This document shows, one piece after another, positions 28,294 to 37,620 of a stretch of 64,000 nt of DNA (position 1 is the stretch's first letter; each line of letters starts with the position of its first letter). The stretch is taken from NCBI RefSeq assembly GCF_003814555.1, contig NZ_RKQN01000002.1, positions 558,001-622,000 of the forward strand. Reading direction: 5' to 3'. Made by a program: the position numbers and the translations under genes. The notes below the pieces were generated by a model. It did no database searches. It saw only the letters and a list, made by a program, of their open reading frames with translations, and was not told the origin of the DNA. The DNA is from Vulcaniibacterium tengchongense (lineage in GTDB: Bacteria > Pseudomonadota > Gammaproteobacteria > Xanthomonadales > Xanthomonadaceae).

Positions 28294-29070
28294 GGACGCC
28301 GTCCCGGCACGGGCGTCGTAGCCTTCCTGGGCCAGCGCTTCGCCGGTCACGCGGTTGCACCGCCCACGAACCGCGGGGCCGAGGCGGGGACAGGCCCGAT
28401 CGCCAGCAGTGCGCCCGCGGCTGCGGCGGTCAGACAGGGGCACGAATCGAAGGAGTGGCATCGCGCGCGTCGCTCGAATGAAGAGCGAGGCATTCTCCGG
28501 ACGCGGCTCGCGATCGGAATAGAACGATTACGAAATTCGGCGGCGCCCGAGCCCGGAGAGCGGGCACCCGGGCAGCCGATGCGGCCGCCGCCGCGCCGGC
28601 GAGCGCCGGCGGCCCGCCTGCCCTTCCGCCCGCCGCCCTTCGGATATGGCCCGCACCGGCCGGAATTCCCAATATTGCCCAGCCCGGGGGAGGCCACCTG
28701 CACAGACAGGGAATTCCGCCATGAGTGCGACCCCGTCCGAGAACGCCTTCCTGTACCGGCAAGTGAGCGGGACCCTCGACCGGGCACCCGCGATCCACAA
28801 GCTCGATCTGGCTACCTGTTGAATCCGATCACCGAAAAAGTCCATCGGCGGCGCATCGACGGCGCGCTTCTGCCGCTAGCGCGTCGCCTTTTCCGCATCG
28901 GTGAGCGGCCGGTCGACGGGATATCGACGTTGCGGAATCCAATCCTGCGCATTCCATCTTCAGCCTTTGCCCGCTTCAATTCTGTCGCTTCCGTCTCCGC
29001 ACCCGGATACGGCGCTGCCCCGCCGCAGAGTCGGCGCAAGCGCTGCAATGGCGGCCGTGCAGCGCCGCGC
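28294..29070. other. Long gap upstream of the DsbD-like gene
   Basis: These 777 bases hold no well-supported gene except a possible 33-codon frame (28721-28822). A locally AT-richer piece, GGAATAGAACGATTACGAAA, near 28516-28535 is a likely promoter region for the leftward DsbD-like gene. Other open frames are Arg-rich and unlike proteins. An older gene may have decayed here. Confidence 0.5.
28721..28822 (+). CDS. Possible small protein of 33 residues
   Basis: ATG at 28721 is preceded by AGGGA eight bases upstream. The frame reads MSATPSENAFLYRQVSGTLD, then RAPAIHKLDLATC and stop. Its start faintly recalls the first helix of GntR-type regulators (xLYxQVxxxL), so it may be the stub of a truncated regulator. 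Codon use is less extreme than the surrounding gap. Evidence is the ribosome site and sequence character only. Confidence 0.25.
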   Translation: MSATPSENAFLYRQVSGTLDRAPAIHKLDLATC

Positions 29071-30336
29071 TCATCGCCGCGCCTGCACGCGCGCGCCCGA
29101 CAGGCGCGGCTCGCCGTCGACCACGTCGGTCCAGACCACGTGCAGCGCATCGCCGGCGACCGCCAGCCGGGCGAAACCGGTCGCGCGGCCGCGGCCGTGC
29201 AGGCGCGCCACTTCGAGGCGCTGGGTCTCGCGGCGCAGGTCCGGCGTCCACCGCGCCAGCTGCAACGCCTGGCCGCGGGCGTCCTCGCGCAGCCACAACG
29301 CCCAGACCGCGTCGCCGGCGTGGGCGACGTCGACGCGGCCCTGCACCGCGGCGCCGCGGTCCAGCGTCGCCGGCGCGGCGAAACGCTCGCCGGCATCGTC
29401 GCTGCGCGCCAGCTTCACCGCCGGCTCGCCGCCGGCCGCGGTGTACCAGGCGACCGCCGCGGCGTCGCCGCGCGCCGCCACCGCCGGGCCGTTGACCGGG
29501 CAGGCCGGCATCTTCCAGCCGTCGGCGTGCACCGGCCGCGGGCCGGTCCAGGCGCCGCCCTCCAGGCGCGTGGCGACGATGTCGCGGATCTCCTCCGGCG
29601 TGCGGTCGCGATAGACCAGCAGCGGTCCGCGCGCGGTCGGCGCGGCGTCGGTCTGGCAGCAATCGCAGGTCATCGCGTCGAGTTCGCGTTCGTCGTGGCG
29701 GCGCAACGCGGCATCGAAGGTCGCCGCGCGCAGGCTCATCGCCCCGGCGTGCCCGGCGTGCCCGCCATGGCCGCCGCCGGTGCGGCGGCCGTCGAGCCAG
29801 GCGATGCCGAGGCGGTCGCCGCCGGCGGGCCACAGCGACACGAAGCCGTGCTCGGTCGGCGTGCCGTCGTCGTTGACGCGGATCGGCGCCGACCAGCGCC
29901 GGCCGCCGTCGCCGGAGCGGCTCAGCACCACGTCGTAGGCGTATTTCGCCGCCGCCGACTTGCGCAGCCAATGCGCCCACAGCGCGCCGTCGGCGCCGAC
30001 GGCCAGGTGCGGGACGTCGGCCCAGTTCACGAACCAGTCGTCGCCGCGCGCGATCTCGGCCGGCGCGCTCCACGCGCCGTCGCGCCAGCGCGCGAACTTC
30101 AGCGCGTGGCCGCGCCCGAGCGGCTCGATCCAGGACAGCAGCAGGCTGCCGTCCGGCGCGGCGACCAGGTCCGGCTGCGCCGCGACGCCGCTCGCCGGCA
30201 GCGGCCATGCCGCGGCGGCGAACGTCGCGGCCGCGGCGCGCGGCCCCGGTGGCGGCGCACCGGCGGCGGTGCGGGGGCCGCGGTCGCAAGCGGCCGCGAG
30301 CAGCAGGGCCAGGCACAGGGCGGCGCGGGCGTTCAT
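29071..30336 (-). CDS. Lipoprotein with sialidase/BNR-like repeats
   Basis: A 421-residue predicted lipoprotein. The leader ARAALCLALLLAAACDRG has a lipobox-like AAAC. The body is a beta-propeller-like series with WxDG/ARWRDG and SRSGDGGRRWSAPIRVNDDG (Asp-box-type) repeats. Two unusual spots are a His/Gly-rich loop RRTGGGHGGHAGHAGAM (about residues 187-203) and a cysteine cluster MTCDCCQTDA (about 222-231). Catalytic sialidase residues are not evident, so binding rather than hydrolysis is likely. Start at ATG 30336; a GTG six bases upstream is possible. Confidence 0.75.
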   Translation of the reverse strand: MNARAALCLALLLAAACDRGPRTAAGAPPPGPRAAAATFAAAAWPLPASGVAAQPDLVAAPDGSLLLSWIEPLGRGHALKFARWRDGAWSAPAEIARGDDWFVNWADVPHLAVGADGALWAHWLRKSAAAKYAYDVVLSRSGDGGRRWSAPIRVNDDGTPTEHGFVSLWPAGGDRLGIAWLDGRRTGGGHGGHAGHAGAMSLRAATFDAALRRHDERELDAMTCDCCQTDAAPTARGPLLVYRDRTPEEIRDIVATRLEGGAWTGPRPVHADGWKMPACPVNGPAVAARGDAAAVAWYTAAGGEPAVKLARSDDAGERFAAPATLDRGAAVQGRVDVAHAGDAVWALWLREDARGQALQLARWTPDLRRETQRLEVARLHGRGRATGFARLAVAGDALHVVWTDVVDGEPRLSGARVQARR

Positions 30337-30890
30337 CCGCACAGCCTAACCGCCCGGGCGCGAAACCGGGCCATCACGTCCTGGGGCTCCGCGGCGACGG
30401 CGCCGATCGCGGATCGGGCCATCCGCGTACGCCCTGCCCTCGCGCGGCACGAAGGCGGGTTCGCCCACGCACGTTCGCGGATCGCTGGCAAGCCCGCTCT
30501 TGCCGCCTGTGCGCCGGGAGGACGCGACTGCCGAGCGGCCATGCGCACCGGCCGCCGTATCGGCGGCGCAAGCACTCGCGCTCGGGGCCGGCGCCCGGAT
30601 GCGCGCTGCAGGCGCCGGCGTCGGCGGGACATGCCCGCGGCGACCGCTTCGCCCCGGCTTGCGCCAGCGCCGCGCATCGGTGCGCACGCGCGGCGAGAAC
30701 GGCAGGCGGCAATCCGCGGCGAAGCGGAGCGATGCGTTACGCGCTTTCGCCGGAGCGCGAGGGGACCTGTTCGCCGGTCGTCGCGAAGTATCGCGCGCGG
30801 TCCGGACGAATCTTCGCCGTCCCGAACGAACGAGCGCCGGCCACCGAGCCGCCGGTCGGCCGCACGGAAGCGCACGAGGCGGGCGCCGCG
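30337..30890. other. Gap without a supported gene
   Basis: These 554 bases lie between two leftward genes. All open frames read as Arg/Pro/Gly-rich noise. I see no RNA structure or promoter that I could defend. Confidence 0.5.
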
Positions 30891-32780
<1,890 letters not shown>

Positions 32781-32860
32781 GGGCTGCTCGGACGCCCTCG
32801 GCGCCCCGGTTGCGATGGAGTGTGGATTTTAGGCCGGCTGCCGGGGGCCGTCGCCGCAGT

Positions 32861-32876
32861 TGGCACGGTTCCTGCG
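32861..32876 (+). promoter_or_regulatory. Sigma-54 (RpoN) promoter motif
   Basis: TGGCACGGTTCCTGCG matches the sigma-54 consensus TGGCACR-N4-TTGCW with one change (CTGC for TTGC). GG (32862-32863) and GC (32874-32875) have the obligatory ten-base spacing. No protein gene follows on this strand; a strong terminator lies about 90 bases downstream. It therefore seems to drive a short RNA. Confidence 0.6.
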
Positions 32877-32886
32877 TCGTCTTTCC

Positions 32887-32997
32887 CGCACCCAGCGGGG
32901 CAGGCGCTACGCGCCGGCTGGAATTGGAACAGGGGCTGGCCAAGCGCTCGCGGGGGAAGCCGGGGCCGAATGTTGGGGGACATTCGGCCCCTTTTTT
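32887..32997 (+). ncRNA. Candidate small RNA between a sigma-54 promoter and a strong terminator
   Basis: Counting 12 bases from the -12 element places the start near 32887, and the terminator ends near 32997, so the RNA is about 110 nucleotides. Hairpins are CCCGC-ACCCA-GCGGG (32885-32899, partly at the 5' edge), GGCGC-TAC-GCGCC (32903-32915) and the terminator. GGA triplets at 32920, 32926, 32955 and 32978 (the last at the terminator loop) suggest possible RsmA/CsrA binding. There is no open frame with a ribosome site. Nothing here was compared with known RNA families. Confidence 0.5.
32962..32997 (+). terminator. Strong intrinsic terminator
   Basis: GGGGCCGAATGT-TGGGGG-ACATTCGGCCCC-TTTTTT. 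Twelve perfect base pairs, a six-base loop and six T residues. It is one of the clearest terminators in the window, yet no protein gene precedes it on the plus strand within the gap from 32781. Confidence 0.92.
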
Positions 32998-32999
32998 AT

Positions 33000-33398
33000 T
33001 CCGCTCATTTCCGCTCACGTCCGCGACAGCCGGCGCGCGATCGCGCGCATCGCGCGGCGCCGCGCGGGCGCCGACGGAGAGTGCCGGAGAGAGGGTGCCG
33101 GCACCCGACGGGGACGGAACAGGGGGGATCCGTGGTTCCCCGTCGGGCGACCGACGTAGGCAAGAACCGGCCATCCGCTTCGCATTACGTCCAAAAGCGA
33201 CGCAACCGGTCAGGTGGCGGTAGATTGCGGGCAGTTCGCCGCGGGCGCAAGCGGAAAAGGGTGACCGGGCGCGAATTTTTCGCAATCGGCCGACGAGCGG
33301 CCGGATTCAGCTTTTCGCAGCGGCGCGGCGGGGCCGAGGCGCAGGGCGAAGCGGACAGGCCGGGCGCAGGCGGCGCGTCCGGCGCAGGCACGGGCGGA
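33000..33398. other. Gap with nested palindromes
   Basis: No gene is supported. GGGTGCCGGCACCC (33093-33106) is a perfect palindrome. It adjoins a larger hairpin with 11-base arms, CCCGACGGGGA (33104-33114) and TCCCCGTCGGG (33137-33147). Its loop contains a further CGGA/TCCG pair. The palindromes lie between a plus-strand terminator and the minus-strand lipoprotein stop at 33399. They may be a structured transcript end or a repeat element. Confidence 0.5.
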
Positions 33399-33914
33399 TC
33401 AGCGCTCCTGGGTGCGGACCCGGCCGCTGCCGCCGATCTGCCGCCACGGCGCGGCGCGGCTGCCCTGCGGGCGGGGGCCGCCTTCGACGCCCGGCCGCGG
33501 CGCCGCCGCCGGCCGCGGAGCGCCGCCCGGGCGTTCCAGGCGCATGGCCTCGCCGCCGCGCGGGCGCAGCGAGTCGAGGTCGCGCCACGGCGCCTTGCCG
33601 GGCGGGCGCGGCATCGACGACGGCGGCGTGTTCGACGGCGGCCGCGGCCGGTGATGATGGTAGTGGTACGGCGGCCGGTAACGGTAGCCGTAGTACGGAT
33701 AGCCGTAATAGCCGTAGCGGTACGGGTAGCCGTAGTAGCCGCCGTAGTACGGCCAGCCGTACCCGCCGTAGTAACCGCCGTGATAGCGGTATTCGACGCT
33801 GGGCCGCCCGTAGTAGTAGTCGCCGCGCCCGCCGTAGCCGCGATAGGCGTAGTCGGTGACGCAGCCGGCGAGCAGGCCGGCGGCCAACGCGGGCAGGAGC
33901 AGTTTGCGGATCAT
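33399..33914 (-). CDS. Tyr/Gly-rich lipoprotein
   Basis: A 171-residue predicted lipoprotein. The leader MIRKLLLPALAAGLLAGC has lipobox LAGC (C18). Residues about 22-85 are extraordinarily rich in Tyr and Gly (short YGGYGWPYYGGYYGYPYRYG style repeats), followed by His-rich YHYHHHRP and a Pro/Arg-rich disordered tail ending APWRQIGGSGRVRTQER. No catalytic fold is visible. The ATG at 33914 gives the signal; the frame is open to 33947. Possible roles are surface adhesion or metal binding; neither is shown. Confidence 0.8.
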   Translation of the reverse strand: MIRKLLLPALAAGLLAGCVTDYAYRGYGGRGDYYYGRPSVEYRYHGGYYGGYGWPYYGGYYGYPYRYGYYGYPYYGYRYRPPYHYHHHRPRPPSNTPPSSMPRPPGKAPWRDLDSLRPRGGEAMRLERPGGAPRPAAAPRPGVEGGPRPQGSRAAPWRQIGGSGRVRTQER

Positions 33915-34111
33915 GGGCGGAGCCCCCCGAGGGTCTGCGGCCAGCATCGGCCCGCCCCATTGAACTCGCCCTTAATTGTCCCGGCCCGTGCCGCGGGCGG
34001 GACTGAGCGGTTCAGCCGCGGCGGGACGACGCCCGCACCCGCCGTGCCGACACGCGCGCCGCCGCCCCGCGGGCAGCCGGAGCGCGCCCGCCCGGCTGCT
34101 ACAGTCGCGCG

Positions 34112-35086
34112 ATGAACGACAGCGCCTCCGTCCTCCCCGATTTCGACGCGGTGCTCGCCGCCGCCGCGCGCATCGCCCCGCATGCCCACGTCACCCCGGT
34201 GCTGCGCTCGCGCAGCCTGGACGCGCTCGCCGGCTGCGAGCTGCATTTCAAGGCCGAGCACCTGCAGCGGGTCGGCGCGTTCAAGTTCCGCGGCGCCTGC
34301 AATGCGGTGTGGGCGCTGGACGACGAGGCCGCCGCGCGTGGCGTGGTCACCCACTCCTCCGGGAACCACGGCGCGGCGCTGGCGCTGGCCGCGCGCACCC
34401 GCGGCATCGCCTGCCACGTGGTGGTGCCGGAGGGCGCGGTCGCGGCCAAGCTGGCGGCGATCGAGGCCTACGGCGCGGTCCTGCACCGCTGCGCGCCGGG
34501 CATCGCCGCGCGCGAGGCCGCGTGCGCGCGGGTGCAGGCGCAGACCGGCGCCGCGCTGGTCCATCCCTACGCCGACCCGCGCGTGATCGCCGGCCAGGGC
34601 ACCGCGGCGCTGGAGTTGTTCGCGCATGCGCCGGAGCTCGACGCGCTGGTGGTGCCGGTCGGCGGCGGCGGCCTCGCCGCCGGCTGCGCGATCGCCGCGG
34701 CCGCGCTCGCCCCGCGCGCCCGGCTGGTCCTGGCCGAGCCCGCCGGCGCCGCCGAAACCGCGGCCTCGCTGCGGCGCGGCGAACGCGTCACCGAGTTCGT
34801 GCCGGACACGATCTGCGACGGCCTGCGCGGCACCCTCGGCGAGCCCAACTTCGCGCTGCTGCGGCGCCACGCGGCCGAGGTGATCGTGGTCGACGATGCC
34901 GCCACCGTCGCGGCGATGCGCCTGTTGTGGCAGCGCACCAAGCAGCTGGTGGAACCGTCGTCGGCGGTGGCGTTGGCGGCGGTACTGGCGGCGCCGCAGC
35001 GCTTCGCCGGCCGCCGCGTCGGCGTGGTGCTGTCCGGCGGCAACGTCGACCTGGACGCGCTGCCGGCGCTGTTCGCGCGACGCTGA
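34112..35086 (+). CDS. PLP-dependent serine/threonine dehydratase (or serine racemase) family
   Basis: A 324-residue fold-type II PLP enzyme. The cofactor lysine is in RVGAFKFRGACNAVWAL (about residue 58). SSGNHGAALALAAR provides the substrate loop, and VVPVGGGGLAAGCAIA binds the phosphate. C-terminal VLSGGNVDLDAL is typical. There is no C-terminal ACT regulatory domain, so it resembles short catabolic dehydratases and serine racemases more than IlvA. Product: probably 2-oxobutanoate or pyruvate plus ammonia. Confidence 0.9.
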   Translation: MNDSASVLPDFDAVLAAAARIAPHAHVTPVLRSRSLDALAGCELHFKAEHLQRVGAFKFRGACNAVWALDDEAAARGVVTHSSGNHGAALALAARTRGIACHVVVPEGAVAAKLAAIEAYGAVLHRCAPGIAAREAACARVQAQTGAALVHPYADPRVIAGQGTAALELFAHAPELDALVVPVGGGGLAAGCAIAAAALAPRARLVLAEPAGAAETAASLRRGERVTEFVPDTICDGLRGTLGEPNFALLRRHAAEVIVVDDAATVAAMRLLWQRTKQLVEPSSAVALAAVLAAPQRFAGRRVGVVLSGGNVDLDALPALFARR

Positions 35087-35289
35087 TCACATAACGCGCG
35101 GCCCGTTGCTTTTTCGCGGGGCTTGCGCTCATATCCTCGCTCTCGTCACGCCGGCGGCCGATGGGGAATCGCGCCGAGCGAGGCATCCGCGCCGCGGATG
35201 GCGACGAGCGCGAACGGACTCCGCAACCGGCTCGCGAATGGGGAACGTGCGGGAAACGGTTCGACAGCCGGCAGGAAGGGGGAAGGGCG

Positions 35290-36021
35290 ATGGTGGACGT
35301 CGAGTTCCGCGTGGTGGCCGATCGCCGTGAGGGCCTGTTGCTGGCGCTGGGGCAGACGGTGATCGCCTGCGGCTTCACCCTGCTGCGCCAGCGCATGGTC
35401 GGCAGCCATGAAGGCGTGGTGCTGACCATGCTGGTGCGCGGCCCGGACGCGCAATTGCTGCAGCTGGAGGACCGCCTCGGCGCGCATCCGCTGGTGCGCA
35501 GCTTCGAGGCGGCGCGCCCCGACGCGCCGCCGGCGAGCGCCCCCGCCGTGACCCCGGCCGCGGCGCAAGCGGCGGCGCCGGACGCCGGCCGGATCGAGGC
35601 GCTGTTGCCGCAGCTGGCGCGCGACTACCCGAACATCTTCATCCCGCTGCTCGCGCTGGAACGCGAGCTGCCGCCCGAGCAGCGCGAATCGACCCTGCGC
35701 TACATCGGCCAGCGTGTCGGCGCCTGGGTGTACAAGCGCGACTTCGCGCTCGGCGGCCGCCTGGCGCTGCACGACGCGGTGCGCCACATCGCCCTGCCGG
35801 CGCTGCGCCAGATCGTCCAGGCCGAGCTGCACGAGGACGCGCTGAAGGTGCGCAACAGCCCGTTCTGCCACCGCGGCGAGGCCGGCGCGTGCTGCCATTT
35901 CCTGCGCGGCATGCTCGGCGGCCTGCTCGGCGACGCCCACGGCGGCGAGCACCTGCACGTGGTCGAAAGCCAGTGCCGCAACGCCGGCGCCGCGCTCTGC
36001 AGCTTCGAATTCCGCGCCTGA
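35290..36021 (+). CDS. V4R-domain (4-vinyl reductase) protein with ACT-like N-terminus
   Basis: A 243-residue soluble protein. The first ~80 residues (DVEFRVVADRREGLLLALGQ, then ACGFTLLRQRMV) look like an ACT fold. An Ala/Pro linker follows. The C-terminal half has the V4R pattern: GQRVGAWVYKRDFALGG, then NSPFCHRGEAGACCHFLRGM (three Cys) and VVESQCRNAGAALCSFEFRA. V4R domains bind small hydrophobic or aromatic ligands, sometimes with zinc held by cysteines. ATG 35290 follows GGAAGGGGGAAGGG; the frame is open from 35161. MHYT gene follows after 64 bases. Confidence 0.85.
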   Translation: MVDVEFRVVADRREGLLLALGQTVIACGFTLLRQRMVGSHEGVVLTMLVRGPDAQLLQLEDRLGAHPLVRSFEAARPDAPPASAPAVTPAAAQAAAPDAGRIEALLPQLARDYPNIFIPLLALERELPPEQRESTLRYIGQRVGAWVYKRDFALGGRLALHDAVRHIALPALRQIVQAELHEDALKVRNSPFCHRGEAGACCHFLRGMLGGLLGDAHGGEHLHVVESQCRNAGAALCSFEFRA

Positions 36022-36085
36022 TCCGCACCGCACGCGCGCGCCCGTCCGTTTCCGTTCCACCCACCCGAGCCGAGGGAGGCCCGCC

Positions 36086-36835
36086 ATGCCGCACGAACAT
36101 GCCGTCCAATGCGTCCACGACCCGCTGCTGGTCGCGCTCTCGTACCTGGTCTCGGTGCTGGGCTCGTTCACCGCGCTGCAGCTGGCGGTGGCGATCCCGG
36201 CCGCGCGCGACGCGCGCCAGCGCTGGCGGGCGATCGTCGCCGCCGGCGCGGCGATGGGCGGCGGCGCGATCTGGGCGATGCACTTCATCGCGATGATCGC
36301 CTGCAAGATGGACATCCCGGTGAGCTACCACGTCGGCCTGACCGTGCTGTCGGCGCTGATCGCGATGGTCTCGTGCATGGCCGGCCTGGCGATCGCCAGC
36401 GCCGGCGTGTTCGGCTGGGGCAAGCTGGTCGTGGCCGGGCTGTTCATGGGCCTGGGCGTGACCGGCATGCACTACTCGGGCATGGCGGCGATGCTGATGC
36501 CGGCCACCACGCACTACGACACCGGCCTGGTCGTCGCCTCGGGGGCGATCGCGGTGGCCGCCTCGATCGCCGCGCTGTGGCTGGCGTTCAACCTGCGCGG
36601 CTGGCTGCAGATGTTCGGCAGCGCGCTGGTGATGGGCGTCGCGGTGTGCGGCATGCACTACACCGGCATGGCCGCGTCGCGCTTCGTGCCCGACGGCAGC
36701 GGCGCGGCGCCGGCGGGCGGCCTCAGCGGCGCGCACCTGGGCCTGAGCATCTTCCTGGTCACCAGCGTGCTGCTCGCCGCGGTGCTGGCGATCAGCCTGG
36801 TGCGCCAGCGCCAGCGCGCGATGGTGCAGATCTGA
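36086..36835 (+). CDS. Stand-alone MHYT-domain membrane sensor
   Basis: A 249-residue inner-membrane protein with seven helices. Three MHYT repeats are present, AMHFIAM (about residue 69), GMHYSGM and GMHYTGM. The MHYT domain is proposed to hold copper and sense oxygen, CO or NO, usually attached to GGDEF/EAL or kinase domains. Here no output domain is fused; the protein ends shortly after the last helix (LVRQRQRAMVQI). A ribosome site GGGAGG precedes the start. Next to the V4R gene it could form a two-part sensory unit. Confidence 0.92.
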   Translation: MPHEHAVQCVHDPLLVALSYLVSVLGSFTALQLAVAIPAARDARQRWRAIVAAGAAMGGGAIWAMHFIAMIACKMDIPVSYHVGLTVLSALIAMVSCMAGLAIASAGVFGWGKLVVAGLFMGLGVTGMHYSGMAAMLMPATTHYDTGLVVASGAIAVAASIAALWLAFNLRGWLQMFGSALVMGVAVCGMHYTGMAASRFVPDGSGAAPAGGLSGAHLGLSIFLVTSVLLAAVLAISLVRQRQRAMVQI

Positions 36836-36926
36836 TCGGAGCGCCGGCCCGTTCGCGCGGCCTCGCGCGGCGGGCCGCTATCATGTCGGCCCGGCCGCAA
36901 GGCCGGCAACCTCCAGGATTCCGGCC

Positions 36927-37352
36927 ATGAGCACCGACGCCGCCCGCGCCCAGGACCGCAGCATCGAACTGATCCTCGCCTACTACGCCGCGTTCAACCG
37001 CGGCGACTGGGACGGCATGCTCGCGCTGCTGGACGAGGCCGTGGTCCACGACTTGAACCAGGGCCAGCGCGAGACCGGCCGCGCCGCCTTCGCCGCATTC
37101 CTGCGGCGGATGGCGCGCTGCTACCGCGAGCAGCTGCACGACATCGTGGCGATGGCCGCCCCGGGCGGCGAGCGCGCCGCCGCCGAGTACGTGGTGCACG
37201 GCGAGTACCTCGCCGACGACGAAGGCCTGCCGCCGGCGCGCGGGCAGAAGTACGTGCTGCCGGGCGGCGCGTTCTTCGAGATCCGCGACGGCCGCATCCG
37301 CCGGGTGAGCAACTACTACAACCTGCAGGACTGGATCGCGCAGGTGCGCTGA
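36927..37352 (+). CDS. SnoaL-like / ketosteroid-isomerase-fold protein
   Basis: A 141-residue NTF2-fold protein: IELILAYYAAFNRGDWDGML, then ALLDEAVVHDLNQGQRETGR, and the terminal GGAFFEIRDGRIRRVSNYYN. These mark the SnoaL/ketosteroid-isomerase-like superfamily, with a cone-shaped ligand pocket. Substrate and reaction are not predictable. The start ATG at 36927 follows a weak CCAGGA ribosome site. Confidence 0.85.
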   Translation: MSTDAARAQDRSIELILAYYAAFNRGDWDGMLALLDEAVVHDLNQGQRETGRAAFAAFLRRMARCYREQLHDIVAMAAPGGERAAAEYVVHGEYLADDEGLPPARGQKYVLPGGAFFEIRDGRIRRVSNYYNLQDWIAQVR

Positions 37353-37552
37353 AGGCGAGCATCGCCCCGGGCTGCGCCGGCCGGCGCCGCGTGCCTGCGG
37401 TCTTGCTTTTCGTTCGAACGCGCCGCGAGGACGCGTGCCCGCCCCCGATGCCTGTTCAAGCCGCGCGGCGATGCGGCTTCGGCGCGGACCGATCGTTTGC
37501 GTTTTGCCCGGCCTGAGGCAAGGAACGCATCGGCGCGCCGTGGCCGCGATTG

Positions 37553-37569
37553 CCTAACGCATTCTTAGC
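37553..37569 (+). promoter_or_regulatory. Direct repeat resembling a PmrA/OmpR-type box
   Basis: CCTAAC-GCATT-CTTAGC is an imperfect direct repeat with an 11-base period, about 52 bases before the glycosyltransferase start. The PmrA box is two TTAA-type half-sites with five bases between; four of twelve positions differ here. As ArnT-type genes are classic PmrA/PhoP targets, the site is plausible but weak. Confidence 0.3.
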
Positions 37570-37620
37570 CCGGGCGCGCTTAGAGTGGCGCGCCGCTTCC
37601 GCACCCGACCCGCCGCGCCG

